The notes under the pieces are model-generated. The model was not told where the DNA came from. It saw only the letters and a list, made by a program, of their open reading frames with translations, and ran no database searches. The position numbers and the translations under genes are program-made. Shown here piece after piece: positions 1-6,699 of a stretch of 26,290 nt of DNA; position 1 is the first letter of the stretch, and every line of letters begins with the position of its first letter. The stretch comes from an uncultured Eubacteriales bacterium (lineage in GTDB: Bacteria > Bacillota_A > Clostridia > Oscillospirales > Oscillospiraceae), in NCBI GenBank assembly GCA_900319835.1, contig ONPY01000027.1, positions 1 to 26,290 of the forward strand. The letters run 5' to 3'.

Positions 1-315
1 TTTGATTCCGTCCTCACCTGCGACAGCTTCCTCAAGTGCTTCACTGAGCTGCAGGGCGGCGCGGTCGACGCGGTATTTGTTGACATGCCCGTGGCGGCAA
101 GCTATGTTGCCAAGCACGAGGGCCTGAGCATCATCGACGAGCAGCTGGGCGCCGAGCAGTACGGCATCGCCTTCCGCTCCGGTGACGCAGAGCTGTGCAA
201 GACGGTTGACGAGGCTGTGCAGGCCCTGGTCGAAAACGGCACCTACGCCAAGATCGCCGAGAAGGAAGAGTATGCCGACATCGTCAACAACCTCCTCTTC
301 CTGAACAAGGAGTAA
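1..315 (+). CDS. Polar amino-acid ABC transporter substrate-binding protein, C-terminal part (5' end outside window)
   Basis: The reading frame is open from base 1 and ends at TAA 313-315, so only the last 104 residues are present. They match the closing lobe of family 3 bacterial solute-binding proteins (SBP_bac_3): a 'DAVFVDMPVAASYV' stretch, then 'YGIAFRSGD', then a helix ending in 'ENGTYAKI', the usual order in periplasmic or lipoprotein amino-acid binders. The protein would sit outside the membrane and hand a polar amino acid to an ABC permease. The permease and ATPase are not in the window and may lie upstream, or the gene may be last in its operon, since a strong terminator follows 35 bp later. 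The signal peptide and ligand-binding residues of the first lobe cannot be seen, so the substrate is undetermined. Confidence 0.85.
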   Translation, partial: FDSVLTCDSFLKCFTELQGGAVDAVFVDMPVAASYVAKHEGLSIIDEQLGAEQYGIAFRSGDAELCKTVDEAVQALVENGTYAKIAEKEEYADIVNNLLFLNKE

Positions 316-350
316 TATCCCCCCGCTGAAAACCGAAAATGATGAAACGT

Positions 351-400
351 CCCGAAAGCGCGGCTTTCCTGCGCTTTCGGGCGCTTCTTGCTTTTTTTCT
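351..400 (+). terminator. Rho-independent terminator after the substrate-binding protein
   Basis: A perfect 10-bp stem (CCCGAAAGCG at 351-360 with CGCTTTCGGG at 372-381, 11-nt loop) is followed by a T-rich stretch with seven T at 392-398. The T-tract lies about 10 nt beyond the stem, so it is a slightly loose intrinsic terminator. The stretch 401-562 between it and the CIRCE operator shows no convincing gene or motif. Confidence 0.75.
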
Positions 401-562
401 TCAGGCTACACCGCACAATCCGTCTTCGGCGCCTCCCGGAAAAAATGTGCTCTGACTTCGTCACTTTTTCTTGAAATACACAAAGTATTCCTGCGAAAAA
501 CTGCCATCGTCAGAACCCATTTTTTCTCGGGATTCGCTCTCGCCGAATTATGCGGTATTGCC

Positions 563-589
563 TTAGCACTCTTTTTGCGAGAGTGCTAA
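563..589 (+). promoter_or_regulatory. CIRCE operator (HrcA binding site)
   Basis: TTAGCACTC at 563-571, nine spacer bases, then GAGTGCTAA at 581-589: a perfect match to the CIRCE inverted repeat bound by the heat-shock repressor HrcA. It lies 135 bp upstream of the small heat-shock gene and is the only such site in the window. In most Firmicutes CIRCE controls groESL and hrcA-dnaK; here it controls, or at least precedes, an hsp20 gene. Confidence 0.95.
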
Positions 590-602
590 TATTCATATTC
601 TG

Positions 603-632
603 TTCATACTTAATGCTATATTTCTTCATAAT
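603..632 (+). promoter_or_regulatory. Possible promoter of the small heat-shock gene
   Basis: TTCATA at 603-608 and CATAAT at 627-632 with an 18-bp spacer, just downstream of CIRCE. The match is imperfect and an alternative pair (TTCATA 592-597 with TATATT 617-622, 19-bp spacer) overlaps it. The AT-rich stretch after CIRCE is the likely promoter region but the exact elements are uncertain. Confidence 0.35.
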
Positions 633-652
633 TGTGCGGTATCTTATATACA

Positions 653-682
653 GAATCAAACGAGAGAGATAAAGTTTGATTC
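653..682 (+). other. 5' leader hairpin of the small heat-shock gene
   Basis: A perfect 9-bp inverted repeat (GAATCAAAC 653-661, GTTTGATTC 674-682, 12-nt loop of purine-rich sequence) lies between the putative promoter and the ribosome binding site GGAGG at 711-715. No T-tract follows, so it is not a terminator. It would be a stem-loop in the untranslated leader, perhaps affecting mRNA stability. Confidence 0.5.
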
Positions 683-724
683 GGAATATAAAATATGTAA
701 TGAAATTTTTGGAGGTATATAGAG

Positions 725-1159
725 ATGTTTGAACTGATTCCTTTTGATCGTCATTCCCGCGGCATGAGCGCCTTCGACCCCTTCGGCATGTTCGATGAGA
801 TGGACCGCCGCTTCATGACCGGCGCGCCCGCCGTCACCGCCTTCCGCACCGATGTCATCGACACCGGCGACGCCTTCAAGCTCGAGTCCGAGCTGCCCGG
901 CTTCAACAAGGAAGACATCAAGATCGACATTGAAAACGACTGCCTGACCATCAGCGCCGAGCGCAGCTACGACAAGAAAGACGAGAAGGACAACTACATC
1001 AAGCACGAGCGCGTCTATGGCTCCTTCTCCAGAAGCTTTGATGTCTCCGGCATCAATGTCGACGGCATCGAGGCCGCCTATACCGACGGCGTGCTGAACG
1101 TGACCCTCCCCAAGAAGGCCGCCGAAGTTCCCGCCAGCCGCAGATTGGAAATCAAGTAA
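725..1159 (+). CDS. Small heat-shock protein, Hsp20/alpha-crystallin family
   Basis: A cytoplasmic ATP-independent chaperone that holds unfolding proteins in a refoldable state. The 144-residue length is typical of bacterial sHSPs. The N-terminal segment (about 1-40) is rich in Phe, Met and Asp/Pro, as in family members. The alpha-crystallin domain spans about residues 42-137, with 'LESELPGFNKEDI' and the signature 'AAYTDGVLNVTLPK' near its end. The last residues, 'RRLEIK', contain an L-x-I version of the C-terminal I-x-I oligomerisation motif. ATG 725 follows GGAGG with a 9-nt gap. The gene is monocistronic: a strong terminator starts 19 bp after its stop. The upstream CIRCE operator points to repression by HrcA and induction by heat or protein damage. 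Confidence 0.95.
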   Translation: MFELIPFDRHSRGMSAFDPFGMFDEMDRRFMTGAPAVTAFRTDVIDTGDAFKLESELPGFNKEDIKIDIENDCLTISAERSYDKKDEKDNYIKHERVYGSFSRSFDVSGINVDGIEAAYTDGVLNVTLPKKAAEVPASRRLEIK

Positions 1160-1177
1160 GCAAATCAGCACATCTGT

Positions 1178-1218
1178 AAAAAGGCCCCGGGCAATTGAAC
1201 TGCCCGGGGCCCTTTTAC
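1178..1218 (+). terminator. Rho-independent terminator after hsp20
   Basis: A perfect 11-bp GC-rich stem (GGCCCCGGGCA 1183-1193 with TGCCCGGGGCC 1201-1211, 7-nt loop), preceded by A-run 1178-1182 and followed by CTTTT. The flanking A and T runs could extend the stem, and it may work in both directions. Confidence 0.85.
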
Positions 1219-1221
1219 GTT

Positions 1222-1263
1222 ATGGAAATAAATTTATGTAAAGTAAAATATGTAAATAAAAGC
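1222..1263 (+). repeat. 14-bp tandem repeat cluster, upstream copy (3 units)
   Basis: Three head-to-tail 14-bp units begin with ATG at 1222, 1236 and 1250: ATGGAAATAAATTT, ATGTAAAGTAAAAT and ATGTAAATAAAAGC. The rough consensus is ATGTAAATAAAATT. The cluster is very AT-rich in a GC-rich region, starts just after the hsp20 terminator, and belongs to the same family as the cluster at 2061-2147 on the other side of the DUF1275 gene. The units contain no obvious promoter; a weak promoter-like pair (TTGCGC 1281-1286, TAAGGT 1304-1309) lies downstream. Confidence 0.85.
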
Positions 1264-1344
1264 AAAGTGCGATCCCGCCCTTGCGCTTTCCGCCGGAATC
1301 TGATAAGGTAGTCCACGCCTGAATCTGACAGGGGAGGAAGACAT

Positions 1345-2070
1345 ATGACAAGCGACAAACCGCGGGGAGACAGCTTCTATCTGACCTGCGAGAAATACTA
1401 CATCTATGAGCTGCTCATCCTGGCCGGCGGCATGATGGGGGCCTACACCTATCTTGTGCGCGGCGGGGTGTTCTGCAACGCCCAGACGGCGAATGTGCTG
1501 ATGATGGCGCTGGCCTTCGGCCGCGGTGAGTGGGGCAGAGGACTGTATTATTTCATTCCCTTTACAGCCTATCTGCTGGGCGCGGTGGTGTCGGAGGCGC
1601 TGCCCACCGGCATCCGGCGCCGCAGAATGCTGCGCTGGGACACGCTGCTGATCGGCTTTGAGATTCTGGTGCTGCTGCTGATGGGTCTTGTGCCGCCGAG
1701 CTGGCCGGTGCAGATCGTGCAGGTGAGCATCAACTTCATCGCCTCCATGCAGTACAACACCTTCCGCCAGGCCGAGGGTGTGCCCATGGCTACCACGTTC
1801 ATCACCAACCACGTCCGGCAGATCGGCGTGCAGGCGGTGACCTCCCTGCACCGGCATGACCGGAAGGCGGGCAAGCGGGCCCTGCGTCATCTGCTGATGA
1901 TCTTCATGTTTTTCCTTGGCGCGCTGATCCTGGCACCGCTGTGCAAACCCCTGCAGGAGAAGGCCGTCTGGGTTGCCGTTCTGCCGCTGCTGGTCTGCTT
2001 TGTCGTCCTGGTCCATGCCGACCTCGGGACAGAGCACGAGCTCTTTGACCGCAAGCCCCATGGTCATTAA
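1345..2070 (+). CDS. YoaK/DUF1275 family membrane protein
   Basis: A 241-residue multi-pass membrane protein matching the YoaK/DUF1275 family, whose biochemical role is not established; a transport or small-molecule permease role has been supposed. The family hallmarks are visible: an early 'LLILAGGMMGAYTYLVRGGVFCNAQTANVLMM' type segment (here about residues 28-60, with the conserved G-x-x-x-A-Y-x-Y and N-x-x-Q-T-A-N pattern), and near residue 130 a 'SINFIASMQYNTFR' segment followed by 'TTFITNHVRQI'. Hydrophobic spans are seen at about 25-45, 65-90, 102-118, 182-202 and 210-228. ATG 1345 follows GGGGAGGAAG with a good gap. The gene stands alone, bracketed by clusters of a 14-bp repeat; the downstream cluster begins at or near its last codons. 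Confidence 0.85.
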   Translation: MTSDKPRGDSFYLTCEKYYIYELLILAGGMMGAYTYLVRGGVFCNAQTANVLMMALAFGRGEWGRGLYYFIPFTAYLLGAVVSEALPTGIRRRRMLRWDTLLIGFEILVLLLMGLVPPSWPVQIVQVSINFIASMQYNTFRQAEGVPMATTFITNHVRQIGVQAVTSLHRHDRKAGKRALRHLLMIFMFFLGALILAPLCKPLQEKAVWVAVLPLLVCFVVLVHADLGTEHELFDRKPHGH

Positions 2071-2147
2071 TATTATGACAATTAAAATATGTAAATAAGA
2101 TTATGCAAATTAAAATATGAAAACAGAATTATGTAAATAAAATTATG
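2061..2147 (+). repeat. 14-bp tandem repeat cluster, downstream copy (5 clear units plus degenerate edges)
   Basis: ATG occurs at exactly 14-bp steps: 2075, 2089, 2103, 2117, 2131 and 2145. Units are ATGACAATTAAAAT, ATGTAAATAAGATT, ATGCAAATTAAAAT, ATGAAAACAGAATT and ATGTAAATAAAATT; the sixth degrades after ATGT. A degenerate unit at 2061-2074 (about 9 of 14 matches) overlaps the last codons and stop of the DUF1275 gene. This is the same family and orientation as 1222-1263. Confidence 0.9.
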
Positions 2148-2156
2148 TCCATAGCG

Positions 2157-2195
2157 AAAACAACCCCCGGGCGGAGAAATCCGCCCGGGGGTTTG
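2157..2195. terminator. Bidirectional Rho-independent terminator
   Basis: A perfect 14-bp stem (AACCCCCGGGCGGA 2162-2175 with TCCGCCCGGGGGTT 2180-2193) closed by a GAAA tetraloop on the plus strand. The minus strand has GTTTTCG after the stem and the plus strand has GTTTGTC. It sits between the convergent DUF1275 and Nudix genes and could end both transcripts. Confidence 0.85.
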
Positions 2196-2198
2196 TCG

Positions 2199-2672
2199 TC
2201 AGCTGAGGGGAAGCGGCCTGCCGTTGAGCACGGCGGCGGTGAGCCGGTCGCCGCTGTAGCACAGCTTGAGGGAGAAGAAGGGCTCGTCGGTATCCAGCAG
2301 GCGCAGGAAGATCTTGTCGCCCTCCCATATGGGCAGATGGAGGATGCGCCGCTTGTCCACCCACTCGAGATCGCCCTCGTCGCAGTCCTTCAGCGCGCCG
2401 GAGAAGTCGTCAGAGTGGAACAGGTGCATGTACTCGGTGCCCCACTCATCGGAGACAAAGGTCACGATCCCGCGGTAGCGCCAGCTGTGCATGACAAGTC
2501 CCGTCTCCTCGAAGACCTCCCGCAGGGCGCAGTCCTCGGGGCTCTCGCCGGACTCAAACTTGCCGCCGATGCCGACCCACTTGTCGTGGTTCTCGTCCGC
2601 TTCCTTGCGGACGCGGTGAAGCATCAGGTAGCAGCCGTCCTTTTCCAGATGGACCAGCGTCGTGTTGCGCAT
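2199..2672 (-). CDS. Nudix hydrolase (MutT-like)
   Basis: A 157-residue hydrolase of nucleoside diphosphates linked to another moiety, probably of the 8-oxo-dGTP or NTP-cleaning type. The full Nudix box is present at about residues 37-59: G37, five residues, E43, seven residues, then 'REVFEETGL', giving the Mg-binding glutamates E52, E55 and E56. The ATG at 2672 was chosen because it gives a normal MutT N-terminus ('MRNTTLVHLEKDG'); a GTG 54 bp upstream would add 18 basic residues read inside the preceding gene. There is no clear Shine-Dalgarno sequence. The start lies 2 bp after the stop of the upstream FMN-dehydrogenase gene, so translation is probably coupled to it. The exact substrate cannot be told from sequence. 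Confidence 0.88.
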   Translation of the reverse strand: MRNTTLVHLEKDGCYLMLHRVRKEADENHDKWVGIGGKFESGESPEDCALREVFEETGLVMHSWRYRGIVTFVSDEWGTEYMHLFHSDDFSGALKDCDEGDLEWVDKRRILHLPIWEGDKIFLRLLDTDEPFFSLKLCYSGDRLTAAVLNGRPLPLS

Positions 2673-2674
2673 GT

Positions 2675-3691
2675 TCACGGGCGCACTTTGTCGCGGGTGA
2701 TGTCCTTGAGCGTCGCGGCGCCGCACATGGTCATGGTGGACTTGAGCTCGCCCACGATCTTATCCATATAGACCTGGAAGCCCTCGGCTCCCGCGGCATA
2801 GATCATCGGGAGGATGGGGCGGCCGATCAGCACGCCGTCAGCGCCCAGAGCCAGGGCGCGGAACACGTCCACACCGGAGCGGATGCCGCCGTCGACCAGG
2901 ATGACGGTCTTGCCCTTGACGGCGTCGGCGATCTCGGGCAGCACCTCTGCGGTGGAGGGCACGCCGCCCTGCACGCGGCCGCCGTGGTTGGAGACCACGA
3001 TGCCGGCGGCTCCGGCCTCGACAGCCTTCTCGGCGCCTCTCGCGGTCATGATGCCCTTGACGATAAAGGGCATCTTGGCGTAGGCGACGATCTCCGCCAT
3101 CTCTTCAACGGACTTGCTGCCCGCGTTGGGGTTCATGGCCTTGAGGAAGGGCAGACCCGCGCCGTCCACGTCCATGCCGGCGCAGAAGATGTGCCCGGCG
3201 TTGAGCACGTCCAGCTTGTCAAACACGGCCTCTTTGTTCCAGGGCTTGATGATGGGACATCCCACACCGCCGACGGCCTGCATATCCTCGGCCGAGCGGA
3301 GCATGATGTTGGGGTCCACGCCGTCGCCGGTCAGGGCCATGACGCCGTAGTCGGCACAGGCCTTGATCAGGATGCTGTTGTACTCGGGATCTTTGTACTT
3401 GGGGCCGTAGTGCAGGTCGATGGAGCCCAGGGGCGCGGCGAAGATGGGCGCGGTGAAGCTGCGGCCAAACATCTCAAAGGAGACGTCGGGCGCCGCGTTG
3501 GGGCAGAGGGTGTCCATGTTGACGCAGATCTCCTGCCATTTGTCAAAGTTGCGGGCAGCGGCGTTGCCGGGGTATTTGCAGCCGGGGCCGGGCATGGCGT
3601 TGCCGCAGGCCTTGCCGTTGCAGACGGGACACGCCTTGCAGTAGGGGCCGACCTGATCTTTGGCGGCCGCGAGAATCTCGTTGTAATTCAT
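2675..3691 (-). CDS. FMN-dependent alpha-hydroxy-acid dehydrogenase/oxidase family protein with Cys-rich N-terminus
   Basis: A 338-residue TIM-barrel flavoprotein of the lactate/glycolate oxidase (LldD/GOX) family, which oxidises 2-hydroxy acids to 2-oxo acids. Visible signatures are 'VVSNHGGR' (catalytic His and substrate-binding Arg), 'VDGGIRSG' and 'LIGRP' (FMN phosphate binding), and 'PLGSIDLHYG' early in the barrel. The first 40 residues hold five cysteines at 18, 21, 24, 29 and 38 ('YCKACPVCNGKACG'), not found in the classic oxidases and suggestive of a metal or Fe-S site; this is an inference. In an anaerobe the electron acceptor is unlikely to be oxygen. ATG 3691 follows AAAGGAGAG. 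It lies 69 bp downstream of the radical SAM gene and is followed at once by the Nudix gene, so the three may form one operon. Confidence 0.88.
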   Translation of the reverse strand: MNYNEILAAAKDQVGPYCKACPVCNGKACGNAMPGPGCKYPGNAAARNFDKWQEICVNMDTLCPNAAPDVSFEMFGRSFTAPIFAAPLGSIDLHYGPKYKDPEYNSILIKACADYGVMALTGDGVDPNIMLRSAEDMQAVGGVGCPIIKPWNKEAVFDKLDVLNAGHIFCAGMDVDGAGLPFLKAMNPNAGSKSVEEMAEIVAYAKMPFIVKGIMTARGAEKAVEAGAAGIVVSNHGGRVQGGVPSTAEVLPEIADAVKGKTVILVDGGIRSGVDVFRALALGADGVLIGRPILPMIYAAGAEGFQVYMDKIVGELKSTMTMCGAATLKDITRDKVRP

Positions 3692-3760
3692 GTGTGTCTC
3701 TCCTTTTCTGAAAGTATAGTAAAAGAAGCAAGTTCATTATCGCGCGGGCTCAGGCCGCTG

Positions 3761-4678
3761 TCAAGCGGGAAGCGGGCCTTCGCCGCTCAAATTTGGCACA
3801 CCCGTCAAATCCCAGTCCGGGATCATCTCCCCGGTGGCGGCAGCGCTCTCCTGCCAGAAGCCGGAGAGACCGCGCACGCGCATATAGTGGATGAGCGTCT
3901 CGTTCTCCTCTTGTGTGACGCGGCGCTGAAGCTCCGGAAAGGCCTCCAGCCCCGGCATGGGCGTGTACTGGCTCATCAGAGAGAAGAGCACGCTGCCCGC
4001 GGGGAAGGCGTCGGCCGCAAAGTCGATGGCATCCCGGGCGTCCTCCAGCCGGCCCGGCAGGATGAGGTGCCGGATCAGCACGCCGCTTTTCATGAGCCCG
4101 TTTTCGTCCAGCACGGCGGGGCCGACCTGACGGAACATCTCCTTGATGGCCGCCTGCGCGGCCTCCGCGTAATCCGCGGCGGCGCTGCAGCGCAGGGCGG
4201 CTTCACGGGAGGAGTATTTGTAATCCGGCATGTACACCTGCACCAGCCCTTCCAGCAGGCGCAGCGTCTCCGCGCTCTCATAGCCTGAGCTGTTCCAGAC
4301 CACGGGGATGCCCAGGTCGAGACCCCGCAGCGCCTCGGCAATGGCGGGGACGAAGTGGGCCCCGGTGACAAGGTCGATGCTGTCGACGCCCTGATCCCGC
4401 AGCGCAAGCAGCATCTCGCGCAGCTGCGGCACGGTCACGGGCCTCCCGCCCTCACCGCGGCTGATCTCCGCGTTCTGGCAGAAGACGCAGCGCAGATTGC
4501 AGCCGGTGAAAAAAACAGCCCCCGTACCATGGGGGCCTGCGATGCAGGGCTCCTCCCCGAAATGGGGGGCACAGCGGGCCACCTGAGGCAGCAGAGGGGA
4601 GCGGCAGAAGCCGCCGGGAAGAGCCTCTTCACGGATCGCGCCGCAGCGGCGCGGGCACAGGGTACAGACGCTTTTCAT
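3761..4678 (-). CDS. Radical SAM protein, PflX-like (COG1313, pyruvate formate-lyase activase homologue)
   Basis: A 305-residue Fe-S protein. The radical SAM motif C-x3-C-x2-C is at C60, C64 and C67 ('CNLRCVFCQN'). An N-terminal cysteine set (C5, C8, C12 and C25, starting 'CTLCPRRCG') is characteristic of the PflX/COG1313 group, homologous to pyruvate formate-lyase activases. The reaction of this subgroup is not established; glycyl-radical activation is possible, but no glycyl-radical enzyme is encoded nearby. ATG 4678 is preceded by AAGGAG. A promoter pair TTGCAA/TATAAT with a 17-bp spacer reads towards it (4745-4773). It is the first gene of the probable minus-strand operon that continues with the FMN-dehydrogenase and Nudix genes. 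Confidence 0.87.
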   Translation of the reverse strand: MKSVCTLCPRRCGAIREEALPGGFCRSPLLPQVARCAPHFGEEPCIAGPHGTGAVFFTGCNLRCVFCQNAEISRGEGGRPVTVPQLREMLLALRDQGVDSIDLVTGAHFVPAIAEALRGLDLGIPVVWNSSGYESAETLRLLEGLVQVYMPDYKYSSREAALRCSAAADYAEAAQAAIKEMFRQVGPAVLDENGLMKSGVLIRHLILPGRLEDARDAIDFAADAFPAGSVLFSLMSQYTPMPGLEAFPELQRRVTQEENETLIHYMRVRGLSGFWQESAAATGEMIPDWDLTGVPNLSGEGPLPA

Positions 4679-4744
4679 ACCGGCCGCTCCTTATCTGAAA
4701 AAAGTATCGGCAAAATGACAATTTCATGCCAGTTAACGGGATCG

Positions 4745-4773
4745 ATTATAGCCCATATTTGTACAGTTTGCAA
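4745..4773 (-). promoter_or_regulatory. Sigma-A promoter of the radical SAM gene
   Basis: On the minus strand TTGCAA (4773-4768), a 17-bp spacer, then TATAAT (4750-4745). The spacing and -10 are ideal, and transcription would start about 60 nt before ATG 4678. It is divergent from the trmL promoter. Confidence 0.75.
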
Positions 4774-4819
4774 GAAGATTGAAAAAAGAAAAAATAGTGC
4801 ATGATTTTTCTGATTTTTG

Positions 4820-4828
4820 TGCTAAAAT
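4820..4828 (+). promoter_or_regulatory. Extended -10 promoter for trmL-pgk
   Basis: TGC-TAAAAT (TG at 4820-4821, hexamer 4823-4828) is a TGn-extended -10 element in an AT-rich divergent region. No good -35 is seen, as is common for extended -10 promoters. A GGGGGAAGG Shine-Dalgarno-like run and a four-codon ORF (ATG 4853 to TGA 4865-4867) lie between it and the trmL start. Confidence 0.5.
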
Positions 4829-4894
4829 GTTGATGATTCGAGGGGGAAGGTAATGGTTTTATCCTGACCTGAACCCGAAGGCGCGGGAGGGAAT

Positions 4895-5383
4895 ATGCTC
4901 AATATCGTACTGGTAGAGCCGGAAATCCCCCACAACACCGGCGCCGTGGCCCGCACCTGCGCCGCCACCGGGGCAAGACTCCATCTGATCCGGCCCCTGG
5001 GCTTCGACATCTCCGACAAGGCAGTCAAGCGCTGCGGCCTGGATTACTGGTATCTGGTAGACCTCAACGTCTACGACAATCTGGAGGAATACTTCGCCAA
5101 GAACGGGGACGAGGGGTTGTGGCTCGCTACGACCAAGGCGCCCCGCGCCTATGACCAGGCGGATTTCTCCGGGGCGGACGTGACGCTGATGTTCGGCAAG
5201 GAGACCGCTGGCCTGCCCGCGTGGCTCCGGGAGCAATACCGCGACAGATGCATCCGCATTCCCATGATTTCCGAGGCGAGAAGCCTCAACCTTTCCAACT
5301 CCGTGGCGATCCTCGCCTATGAGGCTCTGCGGCAGCAGGGCTTCCCGGGCCTTTTGGATACAGGCTCCATGGGGAACAACTAA
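4895..5383 (+). CDS. trmL: tRNA (cytidine/uridine(34)-2'-O)-methyltransferase TrmL
   Basis: A 162-residue SPOUT-class methyltransferase that uses S-adenosylmethionine to methylate the ribose of the wobble nucleotide of tRNA-Leu isoacceptors in the cytoplasm. The TrmL pattern is complete: N-terminal '[20 protein letters not shown]', central '[11 protein letters not shown]', then 'IPM' and '[11 protein letters not shown]', which form the trefoil-knot cofactor site. The length is normal for the family. ATG 4895 is preceded by GGGAGGG. Only 29 bp separate its stop from the pgk start with no terminator between, so it is probably co-transcribed with the glycolytic genes. Confidence 0.93.
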   Translation: MLNIVLVEPEIPHNTGAVARTCAATGARLHLIRPLGFDISDKAVKRCGLDYWYLVDLNVYDNLEEYFAKNGDEGLWLATTKAPRAYDQADFSGADVTLMFGKETAGLPAWLREQYRDRCIRIPMISEARSLNLSNSVAILAYEALRQQGFPGLLDTGSMGNN

Positions 5384-5412
5384 TTTTGTACATCATAATA
5401 GGAGGAGAACTT

Positions 5413-6678
5413 ATGAATTACAACAAGAAGACCGTGTATGACGTTGACGTCAAGGGCAAGAAGGTTCTGCTGCGCTGCGATTTCAACGTGCCTCAGGACA
5501 AGAAGACCGGCGAGATCACCAGCGACAAGCGCATCGTCGCCGCTCTCCCCACCATTCAGTACCTGCTGGACAACGGCGCCGCCGTGATCGCCTGCTCCCA
5601 TCTGGGCAAGCCCGTGGCCACCTTCGAGGGCTACGTGAAAAAGCAGGTGGAGAAGGGCAAGAACGAGGCTGACATCACCCGCGAGGAGTGGGAGAAGTCC
5701 CTGAAAAAGCTGACCCTGGCCCCCGTCGCCAAGAGACTGAGCGAGCTTTTGAAGATGGACGTGATCTTTGCCTCCGACACCATCGGCCCCGACGCCCAGG
5801 CCAAGGCCGCCGCGCTGCAGCCCGGCCAGCTCCTGCTGCTGGAGAACCTGCGCTTTGCCAAGGGCGAGACCAAGAATGACCCCGCCTTCGCCAAGGCTCT
5901 GGCCGACATGGCTGAGGTCTATGTCTCTGACGCGTTCGGTACCGTGCACAGAGCGCACGCCTCCACCGCTGGCGTCGCCGCTTACCTGCCCGCCTACTCT
6001 GGCCTGCTTGTCAACAAGGAACTGTCCATCATGGGCAAGGCCCTGGACGACCCCAAGCGCCCCTTCGTGGCTGTGCTGGGCGGCGCCAAGGTCTCTGACA
6101 AGATCAATGTCATCAACAACCTCCTCGAGAAGGCCGACACCATCATCATCGGCGGCGGCATGGCCTACACCTTCAAGAAAGCCCAGGGCTTTGAGATCGG
6201 CAAGTCCTTGCTGGAAGCCGATCGTCTGGACTACGCCAGCGAGATGATCGCCAAGGCCCAGGCCAAGGGCGTCAAGTTCCTCCTGCCCGAGGATAACCTC
6301 TGCGCGGCCGAGTTCTCCGCCGACGCCGAGCCCGTCCTGGTCGAGGGCAACATCCCCGAGGATCTGATGGGCATGGACATCGGCCCCAAGACCATCGAGA
6401 CCTTCTCCGCCGCCGTCAAGGGCGCCGGCACCATCGTATGGAACGGCCCCATGGGCGTGTTCGAGTTTGAGAAGTTCGCCGGCGGCACCAAGGCCATGGC
6501 CAAGGCTCTGGCCGAGTCCGGCGCGGTGACCATCGTCGGCGGCGGCGACAGCGCGGCTGCGGTCGAGAAGCTGGGCTTTGCCGACAAGATCACCCACATC
6601 TCCACCGGCGGCGGCGCCTCTCTGGAGTTCCTGGAAGGCAAGGAGCTGCCGGGCGTGGCCTGCCTGCTGGACAAGTAA
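5413..6678 (+). CDS. pgk: Phosphoglycerate kinase
   Basis: Catalyses 1,3-bisphosphoglycerate + ADP to 3-phosphoglycerate + ATP in glycolysis (cytoplasm). It has 421 residues, against roughly 390-400 in most bacteria. N-domain signatures are '[10 protein letters not shown]' (about 18-27) and 'ACSHLGKP' (60-67); C-domain signatures are '[12 protein letters not shown]', 'GPMGVFE' and '[10 protein letters not shown]', with a glycine-rich '[14 protein letters not shown]' near the end. Between 'HLGKP' and 'LAPVAKRL' there are 34 residues where about 11 are usual, a lysine/glutamate-rich insertion that explains the extra length. ATG 5413 is chosen because GGAGGAG lies at 5401-5407; an in-frame start at 5386 has no ribosome binding site. 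Part of trmL-pgk-tpiA-gpmI. Confidence 0.97.
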   Translation: MNYNKKTVYDVDVKGKKVLLRCDFNVPQDKKTGEITSDKRIVAALPTIQYLLDNGAAVIACSHLGKPVATFEGYVKKQVEKGKNEADITREEWEKSLKKLTLAPVAKRLSELLKMDVIFASDTIGPDAQAKAAALQPGQLLLLENLRFAKGETKNDPAFAKALADMAEVYVSDAFGTVHRAHASTAGVAAYLPAYSGLLVNKELSIMGKALDDPKRPFVAVLGGAKVSDKINVINNLLEKADTIIIGGGMAYTFKKAQGFEIGKSLLEADRLDYASEMIAKAQAKGVKFLLPEDNLCAAEFSADAEPVLVEGNIPEDLMGMDIGPKTIETFSAAVKGAGTIVWNGPMGVFEFEKFAGGTKAMAKALAESGAVTIVGGGDSAAAVEKLGFADKITHISTGGGASLEFLEGKELPGVACLLDK

Positions 6679-6699
6679 TACCACCCGGGAAGAGAAAAC

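Noticed and set aside
243..464. Minus-strand ORF across the first terminator (73 codons)
   Set aside because: Runs through the substrate-binding protein and its terminator hairpin, is Arg/Lys/Ser-rich, and has no ribosome site.
653..715. Classic RNA thermometer masking the hsp20 ribosome site
   Set aside because: The 9-bp hairpin ends at 682, well before GGAGG at 711-715; no strong pairing that covers the ribosome site was seen by eye.
2061..2147. Iterons of a replication origin
   Set aside because: The 14-bp AT-rich repeats lack any neighbouring replication initiator gene, DnaA boxes were not recognised, and the same repeat occurs on both sides of a single unrelated gene.
2984..4288. Plus-strand open frame opposite the FMN-dehydrogenase and radical SAM genes (434 codons)
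   Set aside because: Spans two real genes and their gap, with no motifs; the minus-strand proteins have complete active-site patterns.
5380..6684. Minus-strand open frame opposite pgk (434 codons)
   Set aside because: Pure shadow of pgk; composition biased and no ribosome site.
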